A stretch of DNA of 64,000 nucleotides from Nonlabens spongiae (GTDB taxonomy: Bacteria; Bacteroidota; Bacteroidia; Flavobacteriales; Flavobacteriaceae): positions 2,942,501 to 3,006,500 of the forward strand of contig NZ_CP019344.1 in assembly GCF_002117125.1 (NCBI RefSeq), given 5' to 3'. Each line of letters begins with the position of its first letter. The stretch's first letter is position 1. Below, one piece after another: positions 35,965 to 43,200 of this stretch. Both the position numbers and the translations under genes were made by a program. The notes under the pieces are model-generated. The model was not told where the DNA came from. It did not search any database and worked only from the letters and a program-made list of their open reading frames with translations.

Positions 35965-37776
35965 ATGAAAAAGAATTTAATATTTATTGGCCTTGCCTTA
36001 GTAGTAGGGCTATTGGGAGGATGGCTCATATTTGGAGGGTCTGGAAATGATGAACAGGCGATAAAGGACTTGTCCGATATGTCAGATTCGCACGATCATT
36101 CAGGTGAAAGTGCTGAGCAGATGTGGACTTGCTCAATGCACCCACAAATTATGCAACCCGAACCTGGCGATTGCCCAATCTGCGGAATGGACCTCATTCC
36201 AGCTGAGGCTGGAGCAGACGGTCTGTCTGCGGATGAGATTAAGATGACCGAAAATGCAATGGCACTGGCTAACATACAAACGTCGGTCGTAGGACAAGGT
36301 CAGATGGATAGTGGCACATTAAAACTATCTGGAAAGATAAAGCCCAATGAAGAATCCAACGCTGTGCAGGTCACCTATTTTGGTGGAAGAATTGAAAACC
36401 TCTATGTTAATACTACAGGAGAACGTGTAGGTGCCGGACAGCGTTTGGCAACTATTTATTCACCTGAATTAGTTTCTGCCCAACAAGAATTACTCACGGC
36501 TGCATCGTTGAAGGAATCACAGCCAGCACTCTATAAAGCTGTGAGGAATAAACTAAAGCTTTGGAAACTTTCTGAAAAGCAAATTAATGCTATAGAGACC
36601 GCTGGAAAAGTACAAGAAAATTTCCCTGTTTATGCAACCGTTTCTGGGACAGTAACGCATAAAATGGTAGAAGAAGGTGACTATGTAAAACAAGGACAAC
36701 CCTTGTATAAAATTGCCAACCTCAATACGGTCTGGGCAGAATTTGATGCCTATGAGAATCAGATTGCTTCCTTGAAAGTTGGTCAAACCATTAAAGTGAC
36801 TACCAATGCGTATCGCAATGAAGTATTTGATGCAAAAGTTTCATTTATTGACCCTTTATTAAATTCTTCTACACGAACCGTCGTAGTTAGAGCGGTGCTA
36901 AATAATAAAAATGATTTGTTCAAACCAGGAATGTTCGTCGAGGGTAAAATTGAAGGTGCTCAAGAAAGCACTTTAAGGAAAATAACAGTTCCTGCTACAG
37001 CTGTGATGTGGACTGGTGAACGTTCTGTAGTTTATGTTAAAACTAATCCTAACGAAGCTATTTTTGAAATGAGAGAAGTCTTACTCGGTAATGCCAATGG
37101 AGACACCTATACCATAATTGAAGGTCTTCAAAATGGTGATGAAGTGGTAACTAATGGCACGTTTACAGTAGATGCTGCTGCACAATTACAAGGCAAAAAA
37201 TCTATGATGAACACTGCTGGTGGCAAAACAATGACCGGTCACGAAGGGCATTTAGGTATGCAAGGAAACAATTCTGGAGATAGTAAGGAGAATGCTGACC
37301 ATTCAGAAATGAAAGAAAGGATAGCTGTTTCAAACAAATTTCAAGGCCAGTTAAAACAGGTGTTTGAGGATTATATTCTTTTGAAAGATGCTCTGGTTAA
37401 TGATGATGCCAAAAATGCACAGCAAGCAGGAAAACAAATAATACAATCCCTGAAAAATGTAGATATGAAGTTGTTGTCCGATGAAAAAGCACATAACCAT
37501 TGGATGACAATTCAAAAGGAATTAAATACTTCGGCAAATGCTATTTCAAGTAATACGGATATTTCAAAACAAAGAGGGCATTTTAAGCATTTGTCTGCGC
37601 ATATGATAAGTAGTGTACAGCTCTTTGGGGTCAATGAAAATGTTTATATCCAGTTTTGTCCAATGGCAGACAATAATAAGGGAGCGTACTGGATAAGTTT
37701 AGAGGAAGAAGTCCGTAACCCATATTATGGCGAAGCAATGTTAACCTGTGGTGAGGTTAGAGATACGTTAAAATAA
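35965..37776 (+). CDS. cusB: CusB-like efflux adaptor with HMBD and fused DUF3347
   Basis: A 603-residue membrane-fusion protein. After an N-terminal anchor, residues about 52-80 form a heavy-metal-binding domain (MWTCSMHPQIMQPEPGDCPICGMDLIP region). The central part is a standard adaptor (lipoyl/barrel, VYATVSGTVTHKMVEEGDYVKQGQPLYKI). Residues about 458-600 are a DUF3347 domain with FCPMADNNKGAYWI and NPYYGEAMLTCG. It would couple CusA (16937) to the TolC-like channel, although encoded 14 kb away. Fusion of DUF3347 implies that the free copies serve the same metal. Confidence 0.9.
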   Translation: MKKNLIFIGLALVVGLLGGWLIFGGSGNDEQAIKDLSDMSDSHDHSGESAEQMWTCSMHPQIMQPEPGDCPICGMDLIPAEAGADGLSADEIKMTENAMALANIQTSVVGQGQMDSGTLKLSGKIKPNEESNAVQVTYFGGRIENLYVNTTGERVGAGQRLATIYSPELVSAQQELLTAASLKESQPALYKAVRNKLKLWKLSEKQINAIETAGKVQENFPVYATVSGTVTHKMVEEGDYVKQGQPLYKIANLNTVWAEFDAYENQIASLKVGQTIKVTTNAYRNEVFDAKVSFIDPLLNSSTRTVVVRAVLNNKNDLFKPGMFVEGKIEGAQESTLRKITVPATAVMWTGERSVVYVKTNPNEAIFEMREVLLGNANGDTYTIIEGLQNGDEVVTNGTFTVDAAAQLQGKKSMMNTAGGKTMTGHEGHLGMQGNNSGDSKENADHSEMKERIAVSNKFQGQLKQVFEDYILLKDALVNDDAKNAQQAGKQIIQSLKNVDMKLLSDEKAHNHWMTIQKELNTSANAISSNTDISKQRGHFKHLSAHMISSVQLFGVNENVYIQFCPMADNNKGAYWISLEEEVRNPYYGEAMLTCGEVRDTLK

Positions 37777-37840
37777 TCAGGGTTAGAGTTAATTGGTAAA
37801 AGCGGATTCTTCAGCCTTTAATATTTTAAAGAGGAGAAAG

Positions 37841-38023
37841 ATGATGAGTGAAAGTAGAAGAAATAGAAGAAAAAACAAGAAAAATACATATAAACAGAAA
37901 AATCCGATTACAAAAAAAGATAAGGTTATCGGAATTTCAGCGATGATAGGATTATTTATTGCTGCTGTAATACTAATCATATATCTAAATTTAGATTTTA
38001 TTAGGCATTTTTTCAACCTATGA
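37841..38023 (+). CDS. Small basic membrane protein
   Basis: A 60-residue protein with a strongly basic N-terminus (RRNRRKNKKN) and one transmembrane helix (about 30-50). The MMSESRR start was preferred to an earlier in-frame start because the latter overlaps no conserved region and lies near the upstream stop. Its stop overlaps the AraC-type gene start (ATGA). No family recognised. Confidence 0.55.
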   Translation: MMSESRRNRRKNKKNTYKQKNPITKKDKVIGISAMIGLFIAAVILIIYLNLDFIRHFFNL

Positions 38024-38586
38024 ATAATACCATCCACATAAAAAATATGGTCTGTCCGAGATGTATATCCGCAGTTTCCCAAATTTTGGTAGGATTGAAC
38101 ATTGATTACAAAGCTGTCAAGTTAGGAGAAGTAGAATTGGTTTCGATGCTCAATGAATTCGAAAAAAAATCTTTGCAAAAAAAGCTACAAAATGCAGGAT
38201 TTAGTTTGATTGACGACCGTAAAAGTCAGCTTATCGAGCAAATGAAGAATTTGGTAATTGAGAAGATACATTATTCTAATGAAAAGACCGAATTAAAATG
38301 GGCAGATATTGTTACTGGCGAACTTAACTTGGATTATAAATATTTAAGTTCCCTATTCTCGTCTGTCGAAAGCATCACGTTTGAGCAATACATCATCAAC
38401 CAAAAAATTGAACGTGTAAAACAACTTATTGTCTATGATGAATTAACCTTGAGTGAGATAGCTTTTCAATTACATTATAGTAGCGTTGCGTACTTAAGCA
38501 ATCAATTCAAAAAAGTAACGGGAATGACACCTACGCAGTTTAAGAAATCTGTGGACAAAAACCGAAAATCATTGGATGAGATTTAA
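38020..38586 (+). CDS. AraC-type regulator with N-terminal HMA-like region (second copy)
   Basis: A 188-residue paralogue of the regulator at 12618-13199. N-terminus TIHIKNMVCPRCISAV (Cys12, Cys15) resembles the HMA metal loop; the C-terminal half has the AraC double helix-turn-helix (LTLSEIAFQLHYSSVAYLSNQFKKVTGMTPTQFKK). Both CxxC and DNA-binding parts are intact. Its place at the end of the copper cluster makes it a candidate Cu-responsive activator of that cluster. Confidence 0.82.
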   Translation: MNNTIHIKNMVCPRCISAVSQILVGLNIDYKAVKLGEVELVSMLNEFEKKSLQKKLQNAGFSLIDDRKSQLIEQMKNLVIEKIHYSNEKTELKWADIVTGELNLDYKYLSSLFSSVESITFEQYIINQKIERVKQLIVYDELTLSEIAFQLHYSSVAYLSNQFKKVTGMTPTQFKKSVDKNRKSLDEI

Positions 38587-38627
38587 GGTTTTTTACCACT
38601 TTTAATGGAACATTTTAAATCAATAGA

Positions 38628-39649
38628 TAACCCGTTGTGCTAGTCAAAATTAAAAAATAGATTTGATAAAAGACCGTGCATTTTATTGATATTCAGTATA
38701 TTAATAGTGTCAAATCTTTAATTCTGATATCATGCACGATCTGCCTGCAATGTACAAAAAACACCTTTCCTACCTTATTGACGTCTTTGACGGTGTTACC
38801 GTTGACGGAAACTTCAAAAAGCGACCGATCAACACGAAAATGAATGACCTGGAGGTCATGGCTCTTGCCATCACTGGCGAGGCTGCCTCGATTCCCAGCG
38901 AGAACCTATTGTTTGCCGAGATAAGGAAACACTTTCGCCAGGATTTTCCAATGCTGATCGACCGCACCAGATTCAACCGCCGCAGGCGCTCCCTCGAGCC
39001 ACGCCTCAGGGAGTCCGCGGGACTTCTGGGCGATCGTATGGATGACGGCGAGTCCGCGCTACTGGTGGACTCGATGCCATGTCCCATCATCCACAACGCC
39101 AGGGAGCAGCGCATGAAGGTCTGCATGGAAGACCCGGGCACGGCTCCCAGAAAGGGCTACTCGGCAGTCGACCGCCGCTATTATATCGGTTACAAGCTCC
39201 ACCTGCTCATGAGCACGCAGGGCATCTTCCACGACATGGCGGTAACCCCTGCAAACGTACACGACATAAGGTTCTTGAAAGAGAGGCAGTACGACGGTAG
39301 CGAGGACAGGGAGATCATCGGCGATCGTGGCTACATATCCAGGGAGCTCCAGGCCGATCTGTTCACCAGCTACGGTATAGAACTGGTCACCCCACCCAGA
39401 AGGAACCAGTTGGTCAAAAGGGCATTTTCGCCGGAGAGGAGAAGGAACCGAAAGTTCATAGAGACAAGGTTTTCACAGTTGTGCTCTCAGTTCTCCATCA
39501 AGATCAACCTTGCAAAGAGCTTCAAGGGTTTCCTGACAAGGATCTCAAGCAAACTGGCCGCAGTTGCCATGCTGCAGATGTTCAACAGGGAAAACAACAG
39601 ACCAATCAATAGAATCAGGCATGCGTGGAACTACTAGCACAACGAGTTA
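38628..39649 (+). mobile_element. IS982-family-like insertion sequence
   Basis: Bounded by 17-bp imperfect inverted repeats TAACCCGTTGTGCTAGT (38628-38644) and its counterpart at 39633-39649 (one mismatch). AGAT borders both sides if the ends are moved one base inward, a possible short target duplication. The interior is visibly GC-rich compared with the AT-rich island, pointing to recent arrival. It lies between the AraC-type gene and a methyltransferase gene without interrupting either. Confidence 0.8.
38732..39637 (+). CDS. IS982 family-like DDE transposase
   Basis: A 301-residue intact transposase. IS982-type segments: LLVDSMPCPIIHNAREQR with the first Asp, GYKLHLLMSTQGIFHDMAVTPANVHD, EIIGDRGYISRELQ with the second Asp, and RKFIETRFSQLCSQFSI with the Glu. 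No frameshift or stop is seen, so the element may be active. The stop codon lies within the right inverted repeat. Confidence 0.87.
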   Translation: MHDLPAMYKKHLSYLIDVFDGVTVDGNFKKRPINTKMNDLEVMALAITGEAASIPSENLLFAEIRKHFRQDFPMLIDRTRFNRRRRSLEPRLRESAGLLGDRMDDGESALLVDSMPCPIIHNAREQRMKVCMEDPGTAPRKGYSAVDRRYYIGYKLHLLMSTQGIFHDMAVTPANVHDIRFLKERQYDGSEDREIIGDRGYISRELQADLFTSYGIELVTPPRRNQLVKRAFSPERRRNRKFIETRFSQLCSQFSIKINLAKSFKGFLTRISSKLAAVAMLQMFNRENNRPINRIRHAWNY

Positions 39650-39692
39650 GATAATATAATGATTTACCAATAAATTGAATTAAGATATCAAA

Positions 39693-40340
39693 ATGAAATT
39701 TGACAGAAAGAAACATTGGGAAACAGTTTACGAAACTAAAAATCCAGACCAGGTAAGTTGGACCCAAGAAATACCAAAAACTTCACTGGAGTTTATACGT
39801 TCGTTCAAACTAAATAAAGATGCAAGAATTATAGACATTGGTGGTGGCGACAGTAAACTGGTCGACTATTTACTTGAAGAAGAATATAAGAACATTACTG
39901 TACTTGATATTTCAGAAAAAGCAATTGCGAAAGCTAAAAAAAGACTGGGAGAAAAGGCGAGTAAAGTAAATTGGATTGTAAGCGACATTATCGAATTTGA
40001 ACCTGACACATCTTTCGATGTTTGGCACGACAGGGCAACTTTTCATTTTCTTACAACTGATGACCAGATTAAAAAATATATTAAGATAGCGTCAAAATTT
40101 GTACGTGGTTATTTAATAATAGGAACCTTTTCACAAAATGGACCAAAAAAATGTAGCGGACTTGAAATAAAACAATACAATGAAGAGGAATTAACATCGG
40201 AATTAAAAAAAGGATTTGACAAAATTCGCTGTGTAACAGAGGGCCACACAACACCATTTAATACCATACAGAATTTTCTGTTTTGTAGTTTTAAAAGACA
40301 ATTAACTGTAAAGCCAGCAATACCTTCACCCACAAGCTAA
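39693..40340 (+). CDS. Class I SAM-dependent methyltransferase
   Basis: A 215-residue methyltransferase with the SAM motif IIDIGGGDSKLVDYLL (about 44-60), ITVLDISEKAI (motif II) and IIEFEPDTSFDVWHDRATFHFLT. The family includes thiopurine and small-molecule methyltransferases. It sits just after the IS and before the ArsR gene; methylation of a metal or metalloid is possible but not shown. Confidence 0.82.
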   Translation: MKFDRKKHWETVYETKNPDQVSWTQEIPKTSLEFIRSFKLNKDARIIDIGGGDSKLVDYLLEEEYKNITVLDISEKAIAKAKKRLGEKASKVNWIVSDIIEFEPDTSFDVWHDRATFHFLTTDDQIKKYIKIASKFVRGYLIIGTFSQNGPKKCSGLEIKQYNEEELTSELKKGFDKIRCVTEGHTTPFNTIQNFLFCSFKRQLTVKPAIPSPTS

Positions 40341-40449
40341 AAGAACAGATGCGCATTTTGGCAGTTTAAGTTTTTACAAAAACACAAATCAAAACAAAAG
40401 AAACATAATGACTAAAATTTATCTATCATTTCACATTTGTATTTTAGCA

Positions 40450-40480
40450 TTTGCTTAAATAAGAAATAATTGTAACTTTG
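40450..40480 (+). promoter_or_regulatory. Promoter of the arsR-merTP operon
   Basis: TTTG (40450-40453), a 19-base spacer, then TAACTTTG (40473-40480): a full match to the Bacteroidota primary-sigma consensus TTTG-N19-TAnnTTTG. The ATG is at 40485, so the mRNA leader would be very short or absent. An AT-rich partial palindrome CTTAAATAAG lies within the spacer, where ArsR could act. Confidence 0.65.
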
Positions 40481-40484
40481 CCTT

Positions 40485-40859
40485 ATGAAAAATAATTCTT
40501 GCATAAGACAACAGGCAGATATTGAACAGATAAACCGTTGTAAAAAGACAGTTTCAGAATTAAACGAAGCATTTGATTATTTAGCAAATGGACTTTCATT
40601 GGTTGGAAATAGTGTAAGGCTGAAAATTCTTTACCTACTCTTTGAGGAAAAAAGACTTTGCGTTTGTGATTTAAGCGACATTCTCGGAATGAACATTTCT
40701 GCCATCTCTCAACATTTGAGAAAAATGAAGGATAGAAATTTATTGGAAACCGATAGAGAAGCCCAAACCATTTTTTACTCACTAACCCCTGAATATTCAA
40801 CATTGTTAAATCCGTTTTTTGAAATACTCGATAAAAACAAAGTTTTAGAAACGATATGA
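40485..40859 (+). CDS. ArsR/SmtB family metalloregulator
   Basis: A 124-residue winged-helix repressor: LRLKILYLLF-like helices then LCVCDLSDILGMNISAISQHLRKMKDRNLL. Cys59 and Cys61 in the CVC motif plus Cys6 and Cys19 are candidate thiol ligands for As(III), Cd(II), Pb(II) or Hg(II). It overlaps the first MerTP gene by four bases and probably represses its own operon. Confidence 0.87.
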   Translation: MKNNSCIRQQADIEQINRCKKTVSELNEAFDYLANGLSLVGNSVRLKILYLLFEEKRLCVCDLSDILGMNISAISQHLRKMKDRNLLETDREAQTIFYSLTPEYSTLLNPFFEILDKNKVLETI

Positions 40860-41458
40860 AACGTGAGAACAAATTAATTGGTGTAGGTTTACTTGCTGCT
40901 ATTACTGCTTCATTATGTTGTATTACACCCGTTTTGGCTCTAATTGCAGGAACAAGCGGAATTGCTTCAACATTTTCGTGGATAGAACCTTTTAGACCTT
41001 ATCTAATCGGGCTGACAATTTTAGTTCTTGGTTTTGCTTGGTATCAAAAACTAAAACCTCAAAAAGAAATTGACTGCGAATGTGAAACAGACGAAAAACC
41101 AAAATTTATACAATCAAAAAAGTTTTTAGGAATTGTAACTGTATTTGCATTTATTATGCTGGCATTTCCATATTATTCATCCATTTTTTATCCAGATAAT
41201 AAAAAAGAAGTAGTCATTGTAAACCAATCAAATATTCAAACTGTAAACTTTAATGTTCAAGGAATGACTTGTGCTGGCTGTGAAGAAAGCATAAAACACG
41301 CTGTAAATGAATTGGACGGTATTATAAATGTAACCCCTTCGTATGAAAAGGGAAGTACCTTCGTAGAGTTTGATAAGTCTAAAACCTCTAAGATAGCTAT
41401 TGAAAATGCAATTAATTCTACAGGTTATAAAGTGACTGGCAAAAAAGAAATAGAATGA
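40856..41458 (+). CDS. merTP: Mercuric transport fusion protein MerTP (copy 1)
   Basis: A 200-residue fusion: an N-terminal MerT-like membrane part with the paired Cys21-Cys22 in the first helix, and a C-terminal MerP/HMA domain with GMTCAGCEES near 134-143. In Mer systems these proteins pass Hg(II) from periplasm to the cytoplasmic reductase. No merA is encoded in the window, so the cargo or downstream partner is uncertain. Confidence 0.85.
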   Translation: MKRENKLIGVGLLAAITASLCCITPVLALIAGTSGIASTFSWIEPFRPYLIGLTILVLGFAWYQKLKPQKEIDCECETDEKPKFIQSKKFLGIVTVFAFIMLAFPYYSSIFYPDNKKEVVIVNQSNIQTVNFNVQGMTCAGCEESIKHAVNELDGIINVTPSYEKGSTFVEFDKSKTSKIAIENAINSTGYKVTGKKEIE

Positions 41459-41676
41459 AAACTATATTAAAATCAGAAATTACTTGTCCGAAATGTGGAC
41501 ACAAAAAAGAAGAAGAAATGCCGACGAACGCTTGTCAATTCTTTTACGAGTGCGAGAATTGCAAGACGGTTTTGAAACCTAATGAAGGGGATTGTTGTGT
41601 CTATTGTAGTTATGGCTCTGTAAAATGTCCTTCTATTCAAGAGAAAGAAAGTTGTAATAATTCCAGTTGTTGCTAA
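41455..41676 (+). CDS. GDCCVxC domain protein
   Basis: A 73-residue, cysteine-rich protein with CPKCGHKK, CENCKTVLKPNEGDCCVYCSYGSVKCP and a C-terminal NNSSCC. It matches the family named for its GDCCVxC motif, in which selenocysteine versions exist. It probably binds zinc or a soft metal. Overlaps copy 1 of merTP by four bases, so the genes are translationally coupled. Confidence 0.82.
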   Translation: MKTILKSEITCPKCGHKKEEEMPTNACQFFYECENCKTVLKPNEGDCCVYCSYGSVKCPSIQEKESCNNSSCC

Positions 41677-41695
41677 ACAATATAATTTTCAAATT

Positions 41696-42082
41696 ATGAA
41701 ATCGGAAGAGCACAAATTACCCACTGATTTAATCTTGGATATTAAATCCAGATTAAAAACTTTGAGTGGTCAATTAAACGGCATTGTTAAAATGCTTGAT
41801 GAAGGAAAGGACCCCGAACAAATAAACATACAGTTCAAATCCATTGATAAGGGGATTCAAAAAGCACATTACTTACTGCTGGATGAAGTCTATCGAAAAG
41901 CACTTGCTATTGGAATTGTAAAGGCCGTGGACTCTTGCCCAGGCAATTGTGGCAATGAAGATAAAATTGAATATTTAAAAAGTGAATTCCCTAACTTGGA
42001 ATTATCTGATTTGACCAATCGCTTAAAAGAAATCCAAACCATTGAAACCAGATTAAAAGACTACAACGAAAAAAAAGATTAA
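41696..42082 (+). CDS. CsoR/FrmR-type metal-sensing repressor
   Basis: A 128-residue all-helical repressor: LDIKSRLKTLSGQLNGIVKMLDEGKDPEQI and DKGIQKAHYLLLDEVYRKAL fit the CsoR/FrmR fold. A C-terminal extension has SCPGNCGNED, not found in minimal CsoR proteins. A GTGA-C-tract-TCAC operator-like site is located just downstream at 42092-42108, suiting control of the next operon. The metal is unknown. Confidence 0.83.
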   Translation: MKSEEHKLPTDLILDIKSRLKTLSGQLNGIVKMLDEGKDPEQINIQFKSIDKGIQKAHYLLLDEVYRKALAIGIVKAVDSCPGNCGNEDKIEYLKSEFPNLELSDLTNRLKEIQTIETRLKDYNEKKD

Positions 42083-42091
42083 AAAAAGTTT

Positions 42092-42108
42092 GGTGACCCC
42101 CTACCTCA
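42092..42108. promoter_or_regulatory. CsoR-type operator candidate
   Basis: GTGACCCCCTACCTCAC: short inverted arms GTGA/TCAC around a C-tract, the general form of CsoR/RcnR operators. It lies between TTTG (42088-42091) and CATCTTTG (42114-42121), a near match to a Bacteroidota promoter for the thiol-protein/merTP operon. Conclusive only with binding data. Confidence 0.5.
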
Positions 42109-42151
42109 CGTTCTCATCTTTGTTCCATTATTAATTTAAACTTAAAATAAG

Positions 42152-42421
42152 ATGAAACGACAAATCGAGATTTTTACAGCAGGTTGCCCAGTATGCGAGC
42201 CTGTGGTGCAATTAGTAAAAGAAACAGCAGGAAAGGACTGCGAAATCACACTTCATAATCTGTCTGAGCAATGCGAAAGTAAAATCTGTGTTTCAAAAAT
42301 GAAGGAATATGGGGTTACAAGAGTTCCTGCCATTGCTGTTAACGGAAAACTATTGAATTGCTGTACCAACATCAAAATCACAAGAGATGATTTGGTAAAT
42401 GCAGGCATAGGAAGCTGTTAG
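42152..42421 (+). CDS. Thioredoxin-fold small thiol protein
   Basis: An 89-residue protein with a CPVC motif (12-15), VTRVPAIAVNGK (cis-Pro region) and extra cysteines (EQCESKICVS, NCC). It resembles glutaredoxin-like proteins that accompany MerT-type transporters. It could exchange thiol-bound metal or reduce a partner. It is separated by two bases from copy 2 of merTP. Confidence 0.78.
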   Translation: MKRQIEIFTAGCPVCEPVVQLVKETAGKDCEITLHNLSEQCESKICVSKMKEYGVTRVPAIAVNGKLLNCCTNIKITRDDLVNAGIGSC

Positions 42422-42423
42422 GT

Positions 42424-43035
42424 ATGGCAATTACTAAATTAAACAAAAAAGCATCTATGGGGACTGCTGTATTTTCAGCAGTTTCCCTTAAACTATGCTG
42501 CTGGGGCCCTTTGCTACTTACAAGTGTAGTTGGTATTAGTGGGAGTTCTGTCTATTTTTCTTGGCTTATTGCATTGAAACCTTATCTATTGGCCATAGCA
42601 TTTTTGTCATTGGGATTGGCTTTTTATCAAGTTTATAAAAAAAAGAAAGTGGACGATTGTGGCAACTGTGAAACTGATAAACCATCATTTTTTAAGTCGA
42701 AATTCTACTTGTGGTTGGTTACAGCGTTTGTTGTTACAATGACATTGGTTTCTTATTATCCACAAATATTTCACCCAACGGCCACAAAAGGAATTGTTGC
42801 AACAAACAATACACATATTCAAACTGTAAAGTTGAATGTTGAAGGGATGGTATGCTCTGGTTGTGAAGAAAATATCAATCATTCTGTAAACAAAATTAAT
42901 GGGGTTACAAATGTAACTACGTCTTTCGAAAGAGGAACTTCAATTGTAGAATTTGATACCACTAAAACGAATGTCGATGAGATAAAAAAGGTCATTCAAT
43001 CAAAAGGGTATTTGATTACAAATAGTAGAGACTGA
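42424..43035 (+). CDS. merTP: Mercuric transport fusion protein MerTP (copy 2)
   Basis: A 203-residue paralogue of copy 1: MerT-like helices with Cys25-Cys26 (LKLCCWGP), a cytoplasmic linker with CGNCE, and a C-terminal HMA domain GMVCSGCEEN. The overall arrangement is the same but identity looks moderate, suggesting old duplication or independent acquisition. Confidence 0.85.
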   Translation: MAITKLNKKASMGTAVFSAVSLKLCCWGPLLLTSVVGISGSSVYFSWLIALKPYLLAIAFLSLGLAFYQVYKKKKVDDCGNCETDKPSFFKSKFYLWLVTAFVVTMTLVSYYPQIFHPTATKGIVATNNTHIQTVKLNVEGMVCSGCEENINHSVNKINGVTNVTTSFERGTSIVEFDTTKTNVDEIKKVIQSKGYLITNSRD

Positions 43036-43171
43036 TAGACACGTATCCATTGCGGTGATAAAAGATAAATTAAAAACGACTTATCCAATAGGTTAGTAAT
43101 AATTTGTGAAGAGAAAATTCTACAAATCATTCAGCATATTACGTAACACATTAAGGTCTTTTAATCCTGAA

Positions 43172-43188
43172 ATTTGTATCATACAAAT
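43172..43188. promoter_or_regulatory. Perfect palindrome upstream of copper ATPase gene
   Basis: ATTTGTAT-C-ATACAAAT, a perfect 8-1-8 inverted repeat ending 12 bases before the ATG of the P-type ATPase gene. The position suits an operator for a metalloregulator. GAAATTTG overlapping its left arm is a weak -7-like match. Confidence 0.5.
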
Positions 43189-43200
43189 AAGAATGGGTTT

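Noticed and set aside
37793..37840. Longer N-terminus for the small basic membrane protein
   Set aside because: The extra 16 residues begin just after the cusB stop, and the ATG pair at 37841 gives a normal basic start before the membrane helix.
38770..39262. Extra ORFs on both strands of the IS
   Set aside because: High GC leaves spurious open frames; only the 301-residue transposase has recognisable motifs.
40856..43035. Complete mercury-resistance operon
   Set aside because: No merA, merB or MerR is encoded in the window; only MerTP-type transport and accessory proteins are seen.
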